Source of the DNA: Paraphysoderma sedebokerense
Lineage: Eukaryota; Blastocladiomycota; Physodermatomycetes; Physodermatales; Physodermataceae
Direction of reading: 5' to 3'
Length of the DNA: 64,000 bases
Assembly: GCA_025602915.1 (NCBI GenBank)
Contig: JAHLJZ010000010.1
Coordinates: forward strand, 1-64,000
The notes beneath the pieces were generated by a model, which was not told the origin of the DNA, did no database searches, and was given only the letters and a program-made list of their open reading frames with translations. Made by a program: the position numbers and the translations under genes. Shown piece after piece: positions 57,917-64,000 of the stretch (position 1 is its first letter; every line of letters begins with the position of its first letter).

Positions 57917-59422
57917 ATGCAGTCGACGGAATTTTATAGCGATATAGTAGAAGCATATTCATATGAACCGCAATCTTTGCAGAGGGAGCTATCTCGAGAT
58001 TTTGAACAGTGCACGAGAAGCAAGAGTTTTCAGTCCTTACACAAGTTACGACATGAAGCGTTTTCGGGTTCAGACGACTCAGTTTCTTCAATAAGTCGAC
58101 GTTCCAGTACCCTCGGCGAGATTATGAGGAAGAATAGCTCTAGTAATAGCGATATATTCTCAGAGTTGCACGTCGCTAAGACCAGAGTGGCAATGATGAA
58201 AATGCAGCCACCGAAAAGAACGTCGCTGCTATCTGCGATAACAATCCCGGACCAACGACGGCATGAAGAGGTAATAATGACACCGACAAGTCAGTTCATT
58301 GGACCTCTTCGACGATATTTGGAGCATCTGCAGACATTCTTTACCGCGACGAAACCGGGGGATGAGGTCGCATTTCAGGACACGGAGAATATATTCGTTC
58401 CTCTAAGGATAAAACTCGGACACTGGCTTTACGTAATTCAAGAAGTTCAAGATAAAAGATACAAGAACGAAGATAAATCGTTCGTCTACCGCCCATGGTT
58501 TTTGTATTCCGTCTCGTTAATTCAGATTATCTTCTTTATTCTCACGCTAATTCAATCACGGGGGTTCGCTCCATTATCCGTCAATCCTTTATTTGGGCCC
58601 CATTTTGAAATTTTCTTATCTATGGGTGGCAATATCCCGTCTCTCGTGCGAAAAGACTGGGAAACTCAAGCTTGGAGACTTGTATCTCCGCTGCTACTTC
58701 ATGGCGGTATCCTACATCTCTTAACTAATGTGTACAGTCAGATTATTATTGGAAGGCGACTAGAGGCATCATGGGGCCCTTGGAGGATTGCTGTCATATA
58801 TTACTTGGTATGTAACTACAATTGATACTTAGATGTCTGTCCACACGTTCATAAGGGATGTAGTCTTCGTTAGGTGGACACATTTGCGGCGCGGTTATTA
58901 GGTCGCACGATTTGATCACAGTTGGAGCATCTGGCGGGGTTCTTGGATTACTCGGAACCATTCTTGCTGACTCAGTTGAAAATTATGAGGCAATATGGTC
59001 CGTTCTTTCAGAATACGGTCGCTAAGTTAGGATTCTCCGCTAATGTTTCGTACTTCCTCACGAATATAGGCGACCCAAAGTGCAAGCCGGTTACTGGATG
59101 TTTAACACCATAGTACTGTTGCTCACAGGTTTAGCTCCGATGATGGATAACGTGAGTTGTCTCCATTTCGTTCTTTATCAAGTTCTTGCTGACGAGTTCA
59201 GTTTAGATTGTTCACGTCGGGGGTTTTGTCACAGGAGTTTTTGCTGGATTCTTGTTCATACCGACTCTAACCGGTCACTGGAAAAGAAGAATGGTTCTGC
59301 TAATCGTAGGGCTCTCCGGGACTTTGTTTATCATTGTAGGAGGTCTTTTCATCATTATCTACCAAGTGCCAGTGAATTGTTTTCCATGGTGTTGTTATAT
59401 ATTCTTGACTTTAAATTGCTAG
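57917..59422 (+). CDS. Rhomboid-family intramembrane serine protease (443 aa)
   Basis: Four exons: 57917-58807, 58864-59017, 59081-59151, 59207-59422. The first ~190 residues form a Ser-rich cytosolic extension (SVSSISRRSSTLGEIMRKNS). Membrane segments begin at FLYSVSLIQIIFFILTLIQS; then WRLVSPLLLHGGILHLLTN contains the family L-loop and the WR and HxxxHxxxN-like block. The catalytic Ser is in GASGG and the catalytic His is in IVHVGGFVTGVFAGF, in the right order. Both residues of the dyad are present, so it should be an active protease. It resembles plasma-membrane or Golgi rhomboids more than mitochondrial PARL/Pcp1. Substrates are unknown. The intron 1 acceptor (58861-58863) was chosen for frame; a later AG breaks it. 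Confidence 0.92.
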
Positions 59423-60338
59423 CATATAATAGAGCAATTGTAGTTGTAGAGTATGAAAGCCATTTGATTAATACATATGAACAGACATGTGTCGCCATCA
59501 TTCTGGCATTCTGGGCATTAGTTACTGTCCAGTTTACTCCACCAGTCCCCTGTTAGCCTTTTCCCGTCAACAATGCGTTTTAAGAATGCTTCTGGATTGA
59601 AAGTTAACGAGTACGATTGATCCATGATTTTGCCGATGGGGATTTTCGTCTCAAGATGGTGATGTTCGAATCGTATTATCAAATATGGCTAATGAATGCG
59701 ATCGAATTAAATTCGCGGAATCTCTAAAGCACAGAGAAATCGATTGACGTAGTCTGAATGGTACCTTTTCTGCTGTCATGTTGAGGACCCAGAAATTCTT
59801 TGCAAATGCAGGGGCAATTGGATGTTCTTCAGTGGGTTGACTCCATATCGTTTCATAATGTTCTTCACCCATCTCATCATTCTTCTTCAATAATCGAGTG
59901 AGATGAGACCAATTCTTAGAGCATGGCCAGGACTCTATTAGCAAACGTATTGGGGTTGGGATTGAGGTCCGCTGTGAAGAGAGCGACGGTAAGCGACTCT
60001 GATCGACAGACGGAGAGTCGTGTCGGCATTGTGAATTGAATACCTCCTGTTCAGCCATCATAGTTCAGCAGCTTGTCTCACTGGATATGAATTGCGCTGG
60101 ACAGCACTTTAAGTTGCCAGATGTGTCTAGATACGCAACCAATGCTGTGAGCAATTATCAGGCAGCACGGGTTGATTGTTCCGAGCGGGGAATGCGGAGT
60201 TTGAGTCGGCAAACGCGAAATTTCAATTGTCGTTGCGCTTGGCGTCCACGGAGGGAATTTACTCTAACCACCAAAACAAACCCCGCTATCTCTCTTTCCA
60301 TATCTACGCATCCCCACAGCTACTCACTTATCCTCAAA
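59423..60338. other. Region between the rhomboid and AtuA genes
   Basis: It carries the tentative small orphan gene (59679-60061) and the AtuA leader. A plus-strand frame runs open from 60036 into AtuA but its first 100 codons look non-conserved, so they are treated as leader. Confidence 0.45.
59679..60061 (-). CDS. Small orphan protein, tentative three-exon gene
   Basis: An open minus-strand frame from ATG 60061 carries a conserved-looking core: LLIESWPCSKNWSHLTRLLK, EEHYETIWSQPTEEHPIAPA and FAKNFWVLNMTAEK. Splice signals allow removal of a Ser-rich segment after MMAEQE (GTATTC..CACAG) and of a 41-nt intron before RFREFNSIAFISHI, stop at 59679-59681. Without splicing the frame also stays open to a different stop. 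I do not recognise a family. The amphipathic, aromatic core argues for coding, but it could be chance. It lies head-to-head with the AtuA gene. Confidence 0.4.
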
Positions 60339-62719
60339 ATGAAGTCCAAAGTTCGCATCGGATGCTCCTCCGCATTCTGGGGTGACTCCGTCGCTGCAGC
60401 CCGCCAACTGGTGAAACAGGCCTCAATCGATTACCTCGTAGCCGACTATCTCGCAGAAGTAACCATGGGTATTCTCGCTAAAAGACGTAAGGCTACCGGC
60501 ACACAAATGGGGGGCGCAGGGGAAGGAGGGTACGTGGCCGAATTCGTCACATTCGTTTGGAAACCCTTGATGAAAGATATATTGGAGAAAAACATTAAAG
60601 TCGTGACAAACGCTGGTGGATTAAATCCATTAGCTTGCAAGGCCGCAATAGAAAAGGCTGCCCAAGACGCCGGATTGCCAGTTCCTAAAGTTGCAGCGGT
60701 ATTTGGTGACGATTTGATGCCAACTAAGGATGATTTGTTGGCAAGAAACACTTTTCAGCCGTTTAAACCTGTCGACGAAGGCGCACCAGAAGAATTCATT
60801 CCCAAAGATAAGAATGTGCTCTCGTTGAATGCGTATATCGGTGCCACCGCTGTTCTTGAAGCGCTAAACGACGGTGCTCAAATCGTCGTCACAGGGCGAT
60901 GCGTAGATAGTGCAGTCGTTCTTGGTCCGTTGATGCACGAGTTTCAGTGGAAGGTCACCGACTATGATAAGCTCGCAAGCGGAAGCTTGGCTGGTCACAT
61001 CATAGAGTGCGGTTGCCAAGCTACAGGTGGAAATTTTACGGATTGGAAGCAGTCAGCGTATTCTAAGAATGGTGGTTGGTCAAATATGGTTTGTTTTACT
61101 TTGGCTATAGTCTTCGAATTCAAAGTTTACTCATCATTGTTCCTGTAGGGATATCCAATTGTCGAAGTCTATCCTGATGGGCATTTCCTCGTAACGAAGC
61201 CCGAGAACACGGGCGGTCTAGTGACAAGATTCACGGTCGGAGAGCAAATGATTTATGAAGTTTTAGATCCGGTAACCAGATACAACTTTTGGCATCTCAA
61301 ACCGTATACTAGCATATCTGACGCTGGAACTAGGCCAACTATTACCTTCCCGACGTCATTTTGGATATGACGCAAGTGAAACTTGAACAAGTCAAAGAAG
61401 ACGTTGTATCTGTATCGGGAGCCAAAGGAAAGCCCCCAACAGACCTGTATAAAGTTTCGGGCGTCTATGTGGATGGATACAAAATGTCTGCAGAGTTACT
61501 CATTGGCGGTGCTGATGCCGCACAGAAGGTACCGTTGCTATGTCAACGTAGGACTATCCCTATTATTTGTGATATTAACTTAATATCCTCTCCTTCAGTC
61601 TGAAGAGGTGGCTAAGGCAATTTTAACTCGATGCCGTCGAATGTTAAAAAGGTTTCAACTGGATGACTTTCGAGAGACTAATATTGAAATGCTTGGCTCG
61701 GAGCATACTTATGGGTAACATTCTTTGAGTCCGCAAGTTTCATGAATCTTAGCCAACTTGATTCACAATAGACCAACCTCGCGTGTGAAGCACACCCGAG
61801 AAGTAGTTCTGCGAATGACTGTTCATCACAACGACAAGAATGCTTTGCGAATATTCGGTATGGAAGTCGCGCCGGTTAGTTTTACCCTATAAAACTTTTC
61901 CAAAATCGTTAAAAACATCTTCATGTTTCTAACCCTTCACTATAGGCCGCAACGTGTATGGCCCCTGGTATTACTGGCGCCGGAGGTGGAAGACCACACC
62001 CGACTAGCCAACTGGTCCATGTGTCATGTTTGATTCCTAAAGACAACGTCACTATTAAGGTCGCAGTCGGATCAACCGAACCTAGAACTCATAAGATCCC
62101 ATCACATAATTATACTGCTCCTTCTGCGAAACGTAGCGTGGGACAAGTTTCAAAAGGCGGAAATGAACTCAAGAATACCAAGAAAGTTCCATTGATTCAG
62201 TTATGTGTTGGCAGAAGCGGTGACAAAGGTGATAATACCAACGTTGGATTGATCGTGAGGGATAGGAAATATTATGATATCATCGTGAAGCAAGTCACGG
62301 AACAGGTACGCTCTCTTTAATTGTTTTTCGTCGGTTCTATAGTGTTTATTGACTCTTTCTTTTTGCGTTCACCCTAATTTACAGGTGATTTCCAATCATA
62401 TGGGTCATCTCGTCAAGGGTACAGTAAAGCGATACGAATTACCGGGTGTCGGTGCTTTAAATTTCGTGTTGACAAAAAGTTTAGGTAATACTCTCTTCCC
62501 ATTTTACTTCCAGTTTGGCGATTATGATGTCACTCTTAGAAAGTTAACATATCTGTTGTTCCTTTTTTTCAAACATTAATAGGTGGAGGAGGATTAAGTT
62601 CTTTGCAAATTGATCGCCAAGGTAAAACTTATGCTCAAATGGTTTTGACTGGAGTATTTGTTGATGTGCCGAAAGAATGGACATTTCCGGTTGACGAAGA
62701 AAAGAAGAGCAAGCTATAA
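60339..62719 (+). CDS. AtuA-family (DUF1446) protein with C-terminal SKL (627 aa)
   Basis: Eight exons: 60339-61088, 61149-61271, 61334-61528, 61599-61714, 61772-61874, 61946-62305, 62385-62484, 62583-62719. Signature AtuA blocks: VRIGCSSAFWGDSVAAARQL, DYLVADYLAEVTMGILAKRR, VVTNAGGLNPLACKAAIEKA, VTGRCVDSAVVLGPL, HIIECGCQATGGNFTDW, VEVYPDGHF and ATCMAPGITGAGGGRPHPTS. A short C-terminal domain has LCVGRSGDKGDNTNVGLI. In Pseudomonas AtuA belongs to the acyclic terpene (citronellol/geraniol) utilisation cluster with geranyl-CoA carboxylase; its biochemical step is not settled. The last three residues are Ser-Lys-Leu, a peroxisomal signal. The start 60339 is chosen because upstream frame is not conserved. 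The downstream convergent gene is a biotin carboxylase subunit. Confidence 0.93.
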
Positions 62720-62978
62720 AATGGAAACCTTTATGCCTGTAGTTTGCTTTGCTGCCCATTGTTCATTATATTTTGGATATGATGTCTAGCATCCTGGTTC
62801 ATGTGAATTGAGTGAACAAACGGATCATGTACTGCGCATGCTGCTTCCTTTTGTAATGAGAAAAATTTAAAATAAAGTGACCTCGCACTTTATTCTATAA
62901 TAATGAATATCCTTGCCCCTTCAACTCAGCGTAAATTGTCATTCATCTATCCACTATAAATGTTATGTCCCGTCAATG

Positions 62979-64000
62979 TTACTTAACTTCAGCCATTACT
63001 GTTCCGGCTTCAATCATATCGCCATCCTTCACAAAAATAGTTACACTTCCTGCTTGTTTAGCGTATACTCTAGTTTCCATTTTCATAGATTCCATTGTAA
63101 TTAAGAGATCATTCGCTTTGACCTGTTTATGTATATGCGTTAGCACATTATCACTAGGTCGAGAATCGAAGAAAGAGAATGATCTTTACTTTTTGCCCTG
63201 ACTTAACCGCTACCTTAAGGATACGACAAGGCATTGCGGCCACATATGCGGCATCTGAATATCATGTTACAGTCAGTTGCAATTTTTCGAGATAAGAAGC
63301 ATATAATCATACCATCTGTAGACTCTTCCGATGCTTTAGAGCGGAATCTAGAAAGCCTTTCCAGCTTTACTTGGCGTGCCAAATTGTTATTGTGCACGAA
63401 TACGAGTTGCTGGTTACCTGTCAGACCACCGGACTCGTCTCCATTTGCGAACTCATATGTGCATTGAGTGCCATCTGTTGGAACCAACCGTTAGGCGAGG
63501 AAGCCCGCGATTTCAGGGAAAATATGAGATAGAGCAGTAACAGGAACTTACCAAATGACAATCTCAAGTATCCATTCACCACACCTCCACGACTTCTATT
63601 CACTACCCCGTCGACAATTTCAACCTTAAATTCATTGCCGTCTGCCTTTCTTACCGAAAACACGTGAACATCTTTATCAGCGTTCACAACCTTCTCTCCC
63701 CCAACTTTGATTTTTCCAACGTATGTATACTCCATTTCATAAATTTCGTTCGTTTCAGTGTTCTTGAATTGATCCTTTTGCGGTCTATAGAACACATTGC
63801 GATAGCCGCTTGGTACAGTTTTCCAGATGCTTCGGGATTGGTTACGCAAATACCAAAACCATAACATTCCAGCTGTTACGATATACTCAGGTTTTGGCGG
63901 AATAATATTCGGAAGTACAAGTGTCATTCCACCTTTAGTTTCCGTATCCTTCTTATTCGAGAGGTAGTCCCCAATGAATCGTGTGGTGTATGTGCCGTCG
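62979..64000 (-). CDS. Biotin-containing acyl-CoA carboxylase alpha subunit, MCC-like, 5' part outside the window
   Basis: Four visible exon segments on the minus strand; the N-terminal biotin carboxylase domain lies beyond base 64000. Visible parts: TTRFIGDYLSNKK (the end of the carboxylase domain, NTxFI-like), a BT linker region (GYRNVFYRPQKDQF, EYTYVGKIKVGGEKVVNADK), then AAMPCRILKVAVKSGQKV and the biotinyl domain with VKANDLLITMESMKMETRVY, where the Lys of MKM is biotinylated, ending EAGTVMAEVK. The layout is that of 3-methylcrotonyl-CoA and geranyl-CoA carboxylase alpha subunits. ESMKM rather than EAMKM is an accepted variant. The stop is at 62979-62981. The gene ends 260 bp from the AtuA gene. 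Confidence 0.88.

Overview
The window is intron-dense eukaryotic DNA, apparently from a flagellated (zoosporic) fungus of the chytrid or blastoclad grade. The fungal signal comes from a Yop1/REEP protein, an Atg20/Snx41-type PX-BAR sorting nexin, a Misato/DML1 protein and a lone C2H2 finger of fungal style. The flagellar signal comes from two genes with axonemal or sperm-tail homologues: a MORN3-like protein and a thioredoxin plus three-NDK-domain protein of the NME8/TXNDC3 type. Dikarya and most moulds lack both. Most introns are 45-130 bp with GT..AG ends, intergenic gaps are short (80-900 bp), and genes lie on both strands. I saw no transposon, virus-like element, CRISPR array, rRNA or convincing tRNA. 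The species is not identifiable from this alone.

Layout. 1-3.9 kb: two tandem F-box/repeat paralogues, the first cut by the window edge. 4.4-8.4 kb: a bacterial-type ArsC-like thioredoxin-fold protein, a small membrane-anchored orphan and a ten-exon TM9SF nonaspanin. 8.7-11.6 kb: a peroxisomal processing protease (TYSND1-like, C-terminal SKL) whose last exon and 3' flank are tandemly duplicated. 11.9-21.2 kb: alpha/beta hydrolase, eIF3g, a C2H2 regulator and REEP/Yop1. 21.9-30.2 kb: a 605-aa orphan, adenylosuccinate lyase, a coiled-coil orphan and a beta-propeller-like orphan. 30.5-37.2 kb (all minus): U2AF small subunit, NCS-1, YIP1 and Misato. 37.3-42.2 kb: a RING protein with a BRCA1-type N-terminus, GINS subunit Psf1 and an F-box/LRR protein. 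43.1-49.0 kb: a 19-exon DD3-3-like type I membrane protein and the sorting nexin. 49.4-57.7 kb: tRNA-splicing subunit Sen15, DPM2, MORN3, SKI8/WDR61 and NME8. 57.9-64.0 kb: an active-site-complete rhomboid, a small orphan, an AtuA (DUF1446) protein ending in SKL, and the C-terminal half of an acyl-CoA carboxylase biotin subunit.

Functional themes. Peroxisome and branched acyl or terpene catabolism: the TYSND1-like protease, AtuA with a PTS1, and a carboxylase convergent with AtuA. Secretory and endomembrane system: TM9SF, Yop1, YIP1, NCS-1, DPM2, sorting nexin, rhomboid. RNA processing and translation: U2AF35, Sen15, eIF3g, SKI8. Replication and genome maintenance: Psf1 and the BRCA1-like RING. 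Exon coordinates were derived by hand from splice consensus, reading-frame phase and family similarity; most junctions were phase-checked. Where I could not fix an end I say so. The most unusual items are the BRCA1-like RING, the duplicated PTS1-bearing tail of the protease gene, the AtuA-carboxylase pair and two genes whose first coding exon is only the ATG.
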